Origin: Gracilibacillus oryzae
Lineage (GTDB): Bacteria; Bacillota; Bacilli; Bacillales; Amphibacillaceae
DNA length: 64,000 nt
Direction: 5' to 3'
NCBI RefSeq assembly: GCF_009498735.1
Contig: NZ_ML762428.1
Location: 98,374-162,373 of the forward strand
The notes beneath the pieces were generated by a model, which was not told the origin of the DNA, did no database searches, and saw nothing but the letters and a program-made list of their open reading frames with translations. This document shows, one piece after another, positions 25,348-33,623 of the stretch (positions are counted from its first letter, which is position 1; each line of letters begins with the position of its first letter). The position numbers and the translations under genes were made by a program.

Positions 25348-25361
25348 TGTAAACGCTTTAA
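25348..25361. promoter_or_regulatory. cre-like CcpA site 3
   Basis: TGTAAACGCTTTAA matches 13 of 14 positions of the cre consensus. It is nearer the YesL-like gene and may regulate that unit. Confidence 0.55.
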
Positions 25362-25440
25362 TACAACCTTTACTTATCCCATTTAAACATTTATCCTAGT
25401 ATTAAAACATATTATAATATTAATGAAACAGGTGATAATT

Positions 25441-26100
25441 ATGGAATTAACAGGAATCTGGTCAGGGTTATATAAAGTTAGTGTATTAGTAACCCGTCTT
25501 GCTTGGTTAAACATTCTTTGGCTAATCTCTACATTAATAGGTTTAATTTTATTTGGCATTATGCCAGCAACAATCGCTATGTTCACTGTTGTGCGGAAAT
25601 GGATCCAGAAAGACTATGACGTGAATGTCTTTTCAACTTTTGTAAAAGCCTACAAAGAAAACTTTATCCGTTCTAACCTTTTTGGTATAATTATCTATGT
25701 ATTAGGTTATGTCTTATCCATATTCCTGAAATATACGGGATACATGAATGAGAGTGAATTATATCCGGTACTGTTTGGTATTTTTATTTTAGCATCATTT
25801 TTCTATGTTATGTTAATTTTATATATTGCTCCGGTTTACGTTCATTTTGATTTGACGTTTTGGCAATATATTAGATATGCAGTAACGATCGGTGCTGTTA
25901 ATTTGCATTATTCCATTTGTACGTTAACTTTACTTGCAGGAATTTACTTTCTATCATTTAGATATCCTGGCTTCGGGTTGTTTTTCGGCTTTAGTTTAAG
26001 CGCATACATTATTATGTTCTTGGCTAATATAGGCTTTAAACAGTTAGTAAAGAAACAGCAGGAACAAACAGGACAGCAGGCGGAAACTGTTTCAACTTAA
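25441..26100 (+). CDS. YesL-like (DUF624) membrane protein
   Basis: 219-residue protein with about five membrane segments, of the YesL/DUF624 family regularly found beside YesM/YesN-type regulators and LplABC-type importers. Family features: WLNILWLISTLIGLILFGIMPATIAMF near the start and FWQYIRYAV later. The longest frame begins at 25423, but AGGTGAT lies just ahead of the ATG at 25441, giving MELTGIWSG, which I choose. A TATAAT sequence stands upstream. Precise role unknown; it probably helps sensing or uptake together with the next gene. Confidence 0.88.
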   Translation: MELTGIWSGLYKVSVLVTRLAWLNILWLISTLIGLILFGIMPATIAMFTVVRKWIQKDYDVNVFSTFVKAYKENFIRSNLFGIIIYVLGYVLSIFLKYTGYMNESELYPVLFGIFILASFFYVMLILYIAPVYVHFDLTFWQYIRYAVTIGAVNLHYSICTLTLLAGIYFLSFRYPGFGLFFGFSLSAYIIMFLANIGFKQLVKKQQEQTGQQAETVST

Positions 26101-26149
26101 TAGTTTTGCTGCTGTCTTTACTAGACAATTTAATACGAGGAAGTTGCCT

Positions 26150-28447
26150 ATGAAAAAATTCTCTACAAAACATTATTTTAAATTGATTGCTTTTCTCATT
26201 ATTTTAAGTACTGTGCCAGTTATTATCACAGGCGGACTTTCATATTGGCAGTCATCCAATGCCATCGTAGATTATTCAAATGATGAAAAAAAACAAAACA
26301 TCTATCAAATTCAAACAAATGTGGAACAAGTATTAAAATATGTCGACTTATCAACAACCTATTTTGTCCGATCCACCCAGACCCAGCAATTTCTGAATGA
26401 AGATATGAATGCAGCATCATTTTCTGATTATCATAAATTAAGACGTGATCTTAATCATCTTCAGACGATCGAGACAGGAATTGAAGATATTGTATTTGTC
26501 AGTTTTGAAAATAAATGGCTAATGAATAATGATGGGCTTGTAAATTTAAACAATACTACGTATGAAGAAATTAAAACAAGTTATATGAATATTGCTGATA
26601 AATCAAGCTGGATCTTAGAAGATGCTGATAAAATTAATTTCCCAAACGCAACAAAGAAAAGCTGTTCCCATTATATTAACCTTGTCAAAAAGTTGCCTAT
26701 TCTTTCCTCCGAACCCACTGGTGTTATCGGTGTTTTAATTCCTACATGTGAACTGACGGAAATTATGGCAGGCAGTAACAATAGTGAGTCATTTCTGATT
26801 ATAGATGAGAATAACCAGACAATCGCTCATAGCAATACAGCATATATCGGGGAAGATAATTATGTTCCATCTTCTCTCTTTAATAAAATTGACCAGAGTG
26901 TGGAAGAAGGTCAATTTGAATATACAATAAACGATGTCGCCTATAAAATCACTTATCATTCATCGAACTATAATAATTGGACTTATTTATCTTTTGTTAA
27001 ATTAAGTGATTTGCATATGCGCTCAAGTTCCATTGGATGGATTACGCTGTTAATTGTTATTCTACTATTAGTTTTGTCCACTATATTTGCTGTTATTGGA
27101 AGCAGAGTACTCTACAGACCAGTAAAACGGTTAAGAAATGCTATCTATTCTAATCAGGCGGAAACGGATGGGAATAATGTAAATGAATTCGACTTAATTG
27201 AAACGCATATCGAGAAATTATTAAATCAGAACAATCAATTGGAACAACGGGTTCAAAGTCAAGTTACGCAATTAAAGCAACTGTTTATGATGCGACTTGT
27301 GCAAGGGAAAGTAAAAGAGGATGAGATTCCACTAAAACTGCAATCGTTCCATTATCCTAAAGAGTGGACATGGTTAACGATCTTCTCTTTAAAATTTGAT
27401 GCGATTGACCAGGAGAAATTCGATAAAAATGACCAGGATTTAATTTTATTCGCTATTAATAATCTGTTGGAGGATATCATTCCTCAAACGGAAAGATTAA
27501 CTCCCGTAGTTCTCAACGATACACAAACGACGATTATTATTACAGACTGTGAAGATGATGCAGAATATACTCGCAGTATTAATGAAAAGGTCTTATTAAT
27601 TCAGGAAAAGATTAAAGAATTGTTTAACTTGAGTGTAAGTATTGGAATCAGCCAGCGTTTTAAGCATTTGTATGAAGCGGATACTGCCTTCAGAGAAAGT
27701 AAGGAAGCTCTAAAGTATCGTCTCAAAATGGGTGAATCTTCTATCATTTTCTATGAAAATCTAAACAGAAGGTATTCGAATATCGCACCATACCCAACAG
27801 CAATTAAGAATAAGATTTTTGATGCGATTAAAGTAAGTGACAAAGAGAAAGCAAAAACAGAATTATCAAAACTTTTTGAATATATTGACCGGAACGATAT
27901 TCATCATCAGCAACTGGAGATTATTCTATCACGCTTTCTTTACGAGTTGTTTGAGTTGAAGGAATTGCTTGGAATCGAAGTAGAAGACTTTCATTCAACA
28001 GAGATGATTACACATTATCAAGACTTGAGTTCTCTCGAGGAGATTAATGACTGGATATCCAATCATATCATCCAGCCATTAATCGATAATCTTGATGCAA
28101 AAGATGATAATAAGAATAAACGAATTTCTGATAAAATGATTCGTATGATCCAAGGTAACTTTAACCGTGACCTATCTTTAGACTTTATTGCTGCTGAACT
28201 GCATTATAACCCAAATTATTTAAGCAGTATTTTCCAGAAGGAAACCGGATATTCATTCAGTGAATATTTATTGAAATACCGTTTAAATAAAGCGAAGGAT
28301 TGGCTAACGCAAACAAATAAATCGGTAAAAGAAATCGCAGAAGAACTTCAATATAATAATTCGCAAAACTTCATTCGTTCCTTCCGTAAGATGGAAGGGA
28401 TCACACCAGGAAAGTATCGGGCCCAATATAAGACGAAAGAAGCATAG
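26150..28447 (+). CDS. Membrane-bound AraC-type regulator (YtdP/YesS-like)
   Basis: About 765 residues. One membrane segment near residues 11-30, an extracellular sensor region of about 250 residues, a second segment near 297-318, a cytoplasmic linker with coiled coil (HIEKLLNQNNQLEQRVQSQV), a central domain, and a C-terminal AraC helix-turn-helix pair (DLSLDFIAAELHYNPNYLSS, then SVKEIAEELQYNNSQNFIRS). B. subtilis YtdP and YesS share this design and activate rhamnogalacturonan genes. It probably senses a pectic oligosaccharide outside the cell and activates the divergent operon. The start is ATG at 26150 with GAGG nine bases upstream; a TTG at 26144 is less likely. Confidence 0.9.
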   Translation: MKKFSTKHYFKLIAFLIILSTVPVIITGGLSYWQSSNAIVDYSNDEKKQNIYQIQTNVEQVLKYVDLSTTYFVRSTQTQQFLNEDMNAASFSDYHKLRRDLNHLQTIETGIEDIVFVSFENKWLMNNDGLVNLNNTTYEEIKTSYMNIADKSSWILEDADKINFPNATKKSCSHYINLVKKLPILSSEPTGVIGVLIPTCELTEIMAGSNNSESFLIIDENNQTIAHSNTAYIGEDNYVPSSLFNKIDQSVEEGQFEYTINDVAYKITYHSSNYNNWTYLSFVKLSDLHMRSSSIGWITLLIVILLLVLSTIFAVIGSRVLYRPVKRLRNAIYSNQAETDGNNVNEFDLIETHIEKLLNQNNQLEQRVQSQVTQLKQLFMMRLVQGKVKEDEIPLKLQSFHYPKEWTWLTIFSLKFDAIDQEKFDKNDQDLILFAINNLLEDIIPQTERLTPVVLNDTQTTIIITDCEDDAEYTRSINEKVLLIQEKIKELFNLSVSIGISQRFKHLYEADTAFRESKEALKYRLKMGESSIIFYENLNRRYSNIAPYPTAIKNKIFDAIKVSDKEKAKTELSKLFEYIDRNDIHHQQLEIILSRFLYELFELKELLGIEVEDFHSTEMITHYQDLSSLEEINDWISNHIIQPLIDNLDAKDDNKNKRISDKMIRMIQGNFNRDLSLDFIAAELHYNPNYLSSIFQKETGYSFSEYLLKYRLNKAKDWLTQTNKSVKEIAEELQYNNSQNFIRSFRKMEGITPGKYRAQYKTKEA

Positions 28448-28484
28448 AAAAGGAGATCCACCGCTCTTGGTGGATCTCCTTTTG
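28448..28484 (+). terminator. Terminator of the YtdP-like gene
   Basis: AAAAGGAGATCCACC and GGTGGATCTCCTTTT form a perfect 15-base stem with a 6-base loop. It is symmetrical, so it can also end the convergent HAAS-protein unit. Confidence 0.92.
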
Positions 28485-28488
28485 CTAT

Positions 28489-29115
28489 TTAAAATTTCCT
28501 GTAAATCATCATATCGATAAGTTTATATAAAAAGAATGCTGCCACGAAGCCACTTGCATAAGCAAAACATGTCGCTTCTAAAACTATAATATACAGCGAA
28601 CTGTTAACAGTATTGCTTATCAGCAGCAATATCGCAAAGAAAAACAGGGCTATAAACGCATAACCAATCAAATAATGATGTGCAGGCAAATGAAAGAGAG
28701 ACGAATCTTTTGAAAGACGGTCAAACTCTTTTATTTTAAACTGGCTGATGGCAATAGCCGTTGCTTCTTCCTCCGATTTACCCTGAAGGACTAAATCCTG
28801 GGCAAAATCATTCATATATGTCAGTAATTCCGCTTTCTCCTCTTTGTCAAGAGTTAATCGGTCAACAAAAGCTGTAAGATCTTTACTGTTTTTATACAGA
28901 ACATTTATCTTTATATGCCCGATATAATTACAGATTGCCCATACTCCCCCAATAATAATTGCCAGACCATATCCTGCCAGTGCAGTAATTGGCGTATGAG
29001 CAGGATCATCAAAATAGTCCAGCAACAGGGTGATGACAAACACACTAATCGAAACGAGCAGAACCCATAGAAACTTTATATCTGAAAAGCTGGTAATTTT
29101 CCTAAATACATTCAT
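28489..29115 (-). CDS. Membrane protein with HAAS-type domain, padR-linked
   Basis: 208-residue protein: two membrane segments (about 15-35, 45-65), a cytoplasmic helical part (LTLDKEEKAELLTYMNDFAQ followed by EEATAIAISQF), then two more (about 145-165, 172-195). The helical stretch resembles the HAAS domain, which pairs with PadR-type regulators in signalling operons. That fits its position as third gene after padR and uppP. Function beyond that is unknown. Confidence 0.75.
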   Translation of the reverse strand: MNVFRKITSFSDIKFLWVLLVSISVFVITLLLDYFDDPAHTPITALAGYGLAIIIGGVWAICNYIGHIKINVLYKNSKDLTAFVDRLTLDKEEKAELLTYMNDFAQDLVLQGKSEEEATAIAISQFKIKEFDRLSKDSSLFHLPAHHYLIGYAFIALFFFAILLLISNTVNSSLYIIVLEATCFAYASGFVAAFFLYKLIDMMIYRKF

Positions 29116-29137
29116 GCAATCATTCCACTCCCCTTAT

Positions 29138-29953
29138 TTACATAAATAGAATGACTAGCAAACCAACAATCACACAATAATAAGAGAAATATTTTAAGTT
29201 TCCTTTTGCCATAATATTCATAAACCATTTTAAAGCAAAATATGTTGCGATAAATGTGGTGATAAATGCAATGAGATACGGAATAAGCAATGTATCAATG
29301 GCAGGATCTGTTAAGATGTCCGGTATTTCGAGTATACCTGTACCAAGACTGACAGGAATATATAATAAGAAGGAGAAACGTAACGCAGTTTCCTGTTTCA
29401 TTCCAACTAGCATTGAACCTACAATTGTTGCACCAGACCGGCTGATTCCCGGTGTCAGGGCAAGCATTTGCGCTATTCCGACCAGTACTGCATCTTTTGT
29501 TGTTAAATCTCCGTCATTCTTCCTTCCTCTTAAATTACGAATCATCCAGACTGCAGCTGCTGTTATTAAGAGAGTAACCCCTACTACTGTTGTATTGTTT
29601 CCAAGTAAACTGCCAATTTCATCATCAAAAAGCACACCAACTACGCCAACAGGGATCGTGGCACTGATCAAATAAATAATGAATCGAAAATCTTGCTTTG
29701 CAGACATATCTTTCTTAAAAATATAACTCAACCCATTCGTAACTAAACGCACGATATCTTTACGATAAATAACTAACACTGCGAGTAATGACGCGAAATT
29801 GACGAATATTTCAAAAGAAAGTCCTCGTGCCTCAATATTGAATAATTCCCTAAAAATAACAATATGGCCACTTGAGGAAATAGGAATAGGTTCAGTAATC
29901 CCCTGAACTAATCCTAATATAAAATATTTAACCAGTGTTAATAGTTCTTCCAT
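29138..29953 (-). CDS. uppP: Undecaprenyl-diphosphatase UppP (BacA)
   Basis: 271-residue integral membrane enzyme that recycles undecaprenyl pyrophosphate for cell-wall synthesis; extra copies give bacitracin tolerance. Diagnostic segments: [21 protein letters not shown] near the N-terminus, and the phosphatase motif [12 protein letters not shown] near residue 165. The usual TEFLPISS is TEPIPISS here, a variant form. It lies 36 bases downstream of a padR gene and 22 bases upstream of a HAAS-type membrane protein, so it is probably a regulated accessory copy. Confidence 0.93.
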   Translation of the reverse strand: MEELLTLVKYFILGLVQGITEPIPISSSGHIVIFRELFNIEARGLSFEIFVNFASLLAVLVIYRKDIVRLVTNGLSYIFKKDMSAKQDFRFIIYLISATIPVGVVGVLFDDEIGSLLGNNTTVVGVTLLITAAAVWMIRNLRGRKNDGDLTTKDAVLVGIAQMLALTPGISRSGATIVGSMLVGMKQETALRFSFLLYIPVSLGTGILEIPDILTDPAIDTLLIPYLIAFITTFIATYFALKWFMNIMAKGNLKYFSYYCVIVGLLVILFM

Positions 29954-29989
29954 AAAACAATCTCCTTTGCAGATCGAAATTTCAATTCG

Positions 29990-30304
29990 TTAAATAAATC
30001 GATTAACTACTTGTACGACATTTTTCCAGTCATTTTTATTTTGGTCTAATTGTTCCTTACCTTCTTCTGTAATTCCATAATACTTTCTTCTCCCGCCTTG
30101 GCTCTCTTCTCCCCAATAGGATGTAATTGCTCCATTATTCTCGAGGCGTTTTAAAGAAAGATAAAGGGTTCCTTCCTGGATGACAAAGGTACCTTCTGTT
30201 TTTTCTTTAATTTTTTTGGAAATTTGATAGCCATAATTATCTTCTGTGTTTAACAAGGAAAGGATAAGCAGATCAATCGTTCCTTTTAGCATTTCTTTAT
30301 TCAA
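29990..30304 (-). CDS. PadR family transcriptional regulator
   Basis: 104-residue PadR winged-helix regulator: MLKGTIDLLILSLLNTEDNYGYQI, then EGTLYLSLKRLENNGAITSYW, then RRKYYGITEEGKEQL. The start appears to be TTG at 30304, since GGGGCGGA lies about nine bases upstream, and the next ATG (30292) lacks a ribosome site. First gene of a padR-uppP-HAAS operon. PadR proteins usually repress their own operon and respond to antibiotics, phenolics or membrane stress. The ligand here is unknown, with envelope stress being the likely cue. Confidence 0.9.
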   Translation of the reverse strand: MNKEMLKGTIDLLILSLLNTEDNYGYQISKKIKEKTEGTFVIQEGTLYLSLKRLENNGAITSYWGEESQGGRRKYYGITEEGKEQLDQNKNDWKNVVQVVNRFI

Positions 30305-30469
30305 TAAATAATCCGCCCCTTCCTATTACCTAATATCATTAAGTAGTTTATTATAGATTACTTAATAATGCAAGGTATTTTTAAATAATATTTGGTAAGA
30401 CAGAGAGAGAAATAAGTCAACATCGTGTTCGATAAATTGTCTAATTTTGATAGTGCTAAAATACGTTCC

Positions 30470-30582
30470 GTAAATAAACTACGCTTTCCACGGGCGTCTG
30501 TCGAGCCTCCTCGTTCGCAAAGCCCACTCACTGCGGGGTCTCGACTAGGCCTCCGATCCCGTAGGAGTCTACGTTTATTTAC
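30470..30582. repeat. 113-bp palindrome-ended repeat, variant type
   Basis: Bounded by the perfect inverted repeat GTAAATAAAC / GTTTATTTAC. It contains CTTTCCACGGGCG, CGAGCCTCCTCG, GCGGGGTCTCGA and CCCGTAGGAGTCT, recalling copies A and B at 6.1-6.45 kb (CTTTCCGTGGG, AGGAGTCTC), but lacks their central CTT/AAG hairpin. It lies in the 770-base gene-free stretch 30305-31074. I see nothing recognisable in 30583-30848. Confidence 0.75.
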
Positions 30583-30848
30583 TCCACTTAGCTTCACTCT
30601 CTAAATCTTGGTAATGCTGATATTTCAGGGGTTAATAAACGTGCCTATATTAATTATGTAATAATGTCCGGTGTGTAATGTAATAATTTCAATCCTCTTA
30701 TTGGAGAGGACATAACATTGGCAATTTGCGGAGAGTTAGGATTGCTCATGAGGAAACAATAGTAGTTTGTCTATAATTTAATCAAGTTTCATAGACACGC
30801 TTTAGAAGAGAGACTTTCAATGGATTAGATGAGCGTGTATGAAAATCC

Positions 30849-30937
30849 ACTTGGTAAAGTGAATTTCTTTACCAAGTTAGCAGACCGCCGTGCACATGGT
30901 AAAGAAGACACTACTCAAGAACACTTTGCTTGAGTAG
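30849..30937. repeat. Palindromic dispersed repeat, copy C (diverged)
   Basis: AATCCACTTGGTAAAG, loop, CTTTACCAAGTTAGC forms a perfect 10-base hairpin (30850-30859 with 30867-30876) in the same flanks as copy B (GATCCACTT, AAGTTAGC). A second perfect hairpin, CTACTCAAG / CTTGAGTAG, follows at 30911-30937, in an extra segment of about 65 bases that B lacks. Beyond it GCCCGTGGTGAAAGCGAG resembles B's CCCACGGAAAGCGAA. Confidence 0.7.
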
Positions 30938-31074
30938 ATGTCGCCCTTATGCCCGTGGTGAAAGCGAGTATTTTCCCCAGCGGTGTGCTAGCATTCTCTA
31001 TATTAGTACATTAAGCATTTGACAACCTTGGCTAATTATTGATTCCCAACCGCATTCATTATATTCATATTATA

Positions 31075-31989
31075 TTATCCGAGAATGATTCGCAGAACGT
31101 TGGGGTTGTCCTTGAATGTTTTTGTTCCTGCGCCATATCCGATTTGCTTTACCGTCATGTCAGGGATGGAATCTGAGAATTCTTCCGCTAGTACTTTTAC
31201 AATTGCTGCACCTGTTGGTGTTGTCAGCTCGCCTTTAATATTGGTGCTCTTTAATGGGACATCTTTTAATATTTCCAAAGTAGCTGGTGCTGGGACAGGA
31301 TAAAGACCATGATCAATTTTGATCCGTCCTGAACCAACTGGTACCGGTGAAGAGATCACTTTATTGATAGCTAGCTTGTCCACTAAAATCGCTGTACCAA
31401 CAATATCTACAATCGAGTCAATTGCGCCAACTTCATGAAAGTGAACGGTTTCCAGATCCATCCCATGAATTTTTGCTTCAGCTTCCCCAATTACTTTGAA
31501 AATTTTCAGAGCTAATTCTTTAACAGACTGATCCAAATCACTACTCTCAATTAATGCAACAATGTCTTTATATGTGCGATGATGATGGTGGCCATGATCA
31601 TGCGTATGGTTGTGGTGATGTCCGTGACTATGATCATGAGTCTGTTTATGGTCATGGTGATCATGGGTATGTGTATGTTCATGATCATGGTGATGATGGG
31701 TATGCCCGTGTCCATGGGTGTGCTCTTCATCATGATGATGGTGATGGCCATGTTCATGATGGTGGCCATCCTCATGGTGGTGCTCACCATAAATCACATC
31801 AAACTTCAAGCTGGAAATCCCGTTTTTATTTACCCGCGATAGCTTTAATTGATATTCATCCTCTAAATGTAACTTGCTCAATTCGCCCTCTAAAAACTCT
31901 AACTGTATTCCCGCTGTATCCATAAGAGCAGCAATTGTCATATCACCGCTTATTCCTGAAAAGCAATCTAAATATAATCTCTTTTCCAT
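31075..31989 (-). CDS. larC1: LarC1: N-terminal half of nickel insertase LarC, with large His-rich insert
   Basis: 304-residue protein matching the N-terminal part of LarC: LYLDCFSGISGDMTIAALMD, VHFHEVGAIDSIVDIVGTAI, TPTGAAIVKVLAEEF and the closing PNVLRIILG, where the L. plantarum LarC1/LarC2 junction falls. Residues 70-137 hold 40 histidines by my count, an unusually long nickel-binding insert. The partner half is 24 kb away at 6595-7059, and no continuation lies beyond the stop. Good ribosome site (GAGAGGAAG). A gene-free repeat region follows it. Expected role: a subunit that binds nickel and CTP during pincer cofactor synthesis. Confidence 0.9.
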   Translation of the reverse strand: MEKRLYLDCFSGISGDMTIAALMDTAGIQLEFLEGELSKLHLEDEYQLKLSRVNKNGISSLKFDVIYGEHHHEDGHHHEHGHHHHHDEEHTHGHGHTHHHHDHEHTHTHDHHDHKQTHDHSHGHHHNHTHDHGHHHHRTYKDIVALIESSDLDQSVKELALKIFKVIGEAEAKIHGMDLETVHFHEVGAIDSIVDIVGTAILVDKLAINKVISSPVPVGSGRIKIDHGLYPVPAPATLEILKDVPLKSTNIKGELTTPTGAAIVKVLAEEFSDSIPDMTVKQIGYGAGTKTFKDNPNVLRIILG

Positions 31990-32052
31990 TAAAAACTTCC
32001 TCTCTATAACTGCTGATACTCACATATTAAGCCTACTGATTCATAATTGTAA

Positions 32053-32086
32053 AGAAAAAAGGAACCGCTTCATTCGCGATTCCTTC
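32053..32086 (-). terminator. Terminator of the arabinofuranosidase operon
   Basis: Minus-strand AAGGAATCGC, a 7-base loop and GCGGTTCCTT are followed by TTTTCTTT. Confidence 0.75.
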
Positions 32087-32104
32087 CCTTCCTTGCTTAT
32101 CATA

Positions 32105-33583
32105 TTATTTAATAGAAATAGCAACAACTGATTTAGCAGGTAATTTTAACGAGAGCTCTGTTCCATTCAATTGGAAATCTGTGTAGTTAACAGGCTTCAC
32201 ATTATCCGGATTGTCAAATGTATTATGAGCATCCAATTCATCAGCTGTAATGATACGTCCACTGATGTCAGAGAGATTCATACCGCGCAAGTCAACCTGC
32301 ACATCTGCATCATCATTCTTATCAACATTACATAATGTCACATTAACTGTTCCATTATTTGCTTTTGAAGAAGATACGGAAACTTGTGCAATCTCTTTCT
32401 CACCAACTTTTATCTGGTTTGATTCGATACTTAAATCTAAACGTTCAGCATCTTGATGTACTTTATACATTTCAAACACATGATATGTTGGTGTTAGAAT
32501 CATTTTCTCTTTATCTGTTAAAATCATGGACTGAATCACGTTGATGGTTTGTGCAATATTTGCCATATGAACACGATCACTATGATTATTGAAAATGTTC
32601 AGCGAAACCCCGGCAACTAATGCATCACGGATGGTATTCTGCTGATACAGGAAGCCTGGATTTGTACCTGGTTCTACATCATACCATGCACCCCATTCAT
32701 CAATAATCATGCCAATACGTTTTTCAGGGTCATACTTATCCATAATCGTTCCATGTTTTTCAATCAATTCTTCTATATAATACGTTTTCTCCATCGTAAT
32801 GTCCCAGACATCTTCTGTGAATCCTGTTGCAGGTCCTTTATTCCAGAATCCACCTGGGTGAACATAATAATGCAGGCTTAAGCCATCCATGAGATGAGCT
32901 GCTTCTCTCATCAACACTTCTGTCCAGTTATAATCGTTGACATTAGCGCCGCCAGCTATACGGTAGATTTTATTATCGCCATAGTTCCTTACATATGTCT
33001 GGAATTGGCGATACAAGTCCGCATAATATTGTGGTCGCATATTACCGCCACAACCCCAGTTTTCATTACCGACACCAAAATATTTTAGTGACCATGGTTC
33101 TTCTTTCCCATTTTCTTTACGCCAGTTTGCCATAGGTGACTCACCATCAAATGTCATATATTCTACCCATTCAGACATTTCCTGTACCGTTCCACTACCG
33201 ACATTTCCATTAATATATGGCTCTGCACCTAACATTTCACATAACATATAGAATTCGTGTGTCCCGAAGTGGTTATTTTCAATGACACCGCCCCAGTGGG
33301 TATTAACCATTCTTTTACGATCTTCACGCGGGCCAATCCCATCTTTCCAATGATACTCATCAGCAAAACAACCTCCAGGCCAGCGAAGGAGTGGGATATC
33401 TATATTCTTTAGTGCTTCTACCACATCACTTCGAATTCCATTTGTATTTGGAATCTCTGAATCTTCTCCTACCCAGAAACCTTCATAAATACAACGTCCC
33501 AAATGCTCAGCAAAATGTCCGTAGATATTCTTGTTAATTGTTCCTTTTGACACATCAGCATTAATAACAACTTTATTGCTCAT
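32105..33583 (-). CDS. abfA: GH51 alpha-L-arabinofuranosidase (first paralogue)
   Basis: 492-residue intracellular GH51 enzyme that removes terminal alpha-L-arabinofuranosyl units. N-terminal [21 protein letters not shown] and [13 protein letters not shown] are family hallmarks. The acid/base Glu is in GVGNENWG (about residue 174) and the nucleophile Glu in [10 protein letters not shown] (about 296). A C-terminal beta domain follows. No signal peptide. It is the last gene of a GH51-GH27-GH51 cluster and ends at a terminator. Sequence differs strongly from the second GH51 at 34990-36507, so the two probably prefer different linkages. Confidence 0.94.
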   Translation of the reverse strand: MSNKVVINADVSKGTINKNIYGHFAEHLGRCIYEGFWVGEDSEIPNTNGIRSDVVEALKNIDIPLLRWPGGCFADEYHWKDGIGPREDRKRMVNTHWGGVIENNHFGTHEFYMLCEMLGAEPYINGNVGSGTVQEMSEWVEYMTFDGESPMANWRKENGKEEPWSLKYFGVGNENWGCGGNMRPQYYADLYRQFQTYVRNYGDNKIYRIAGGANVNDYNWTEVLMREAAHLMDGLSLHYYVHPGGFWNKGPATGFTEDVWDITMEKTYYIEELIEKHGTIMDKYDPEKRIGMIIDEWGAWYDVEPGTNPGFLYQQNTIRDALVAGVSLNIFNNHSDRVHMANIAQTINVIQSMILTDKEKMILTPTYHVFEMYKVHQDAERLDLSIESNQIKVGEKEIAQVSVSSSKANNGTVNVTLCNVDKNDDADVQVDLRGMNLSDISGRIITADELDAHNTFDNPDNVKPVNYTDFQLNGTELSLKLPAKSVVAISIK

Positions 33584-33623
33584 TTTTCCACCTCATTTAT
33601 TAAAATAATCTAGAAATCTATTT

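Noticed and set aside
30358..30597. 79-codon frame on the minus strand
   Set aside because: It lies across the palindromic element at 30470-30582 and has no ribosome site.
31551..31925. Several frames rich in Met, Ile, Val or Asp on both strands
   Set aside because: They are other-frame readings of the His-codon tract of larC1.
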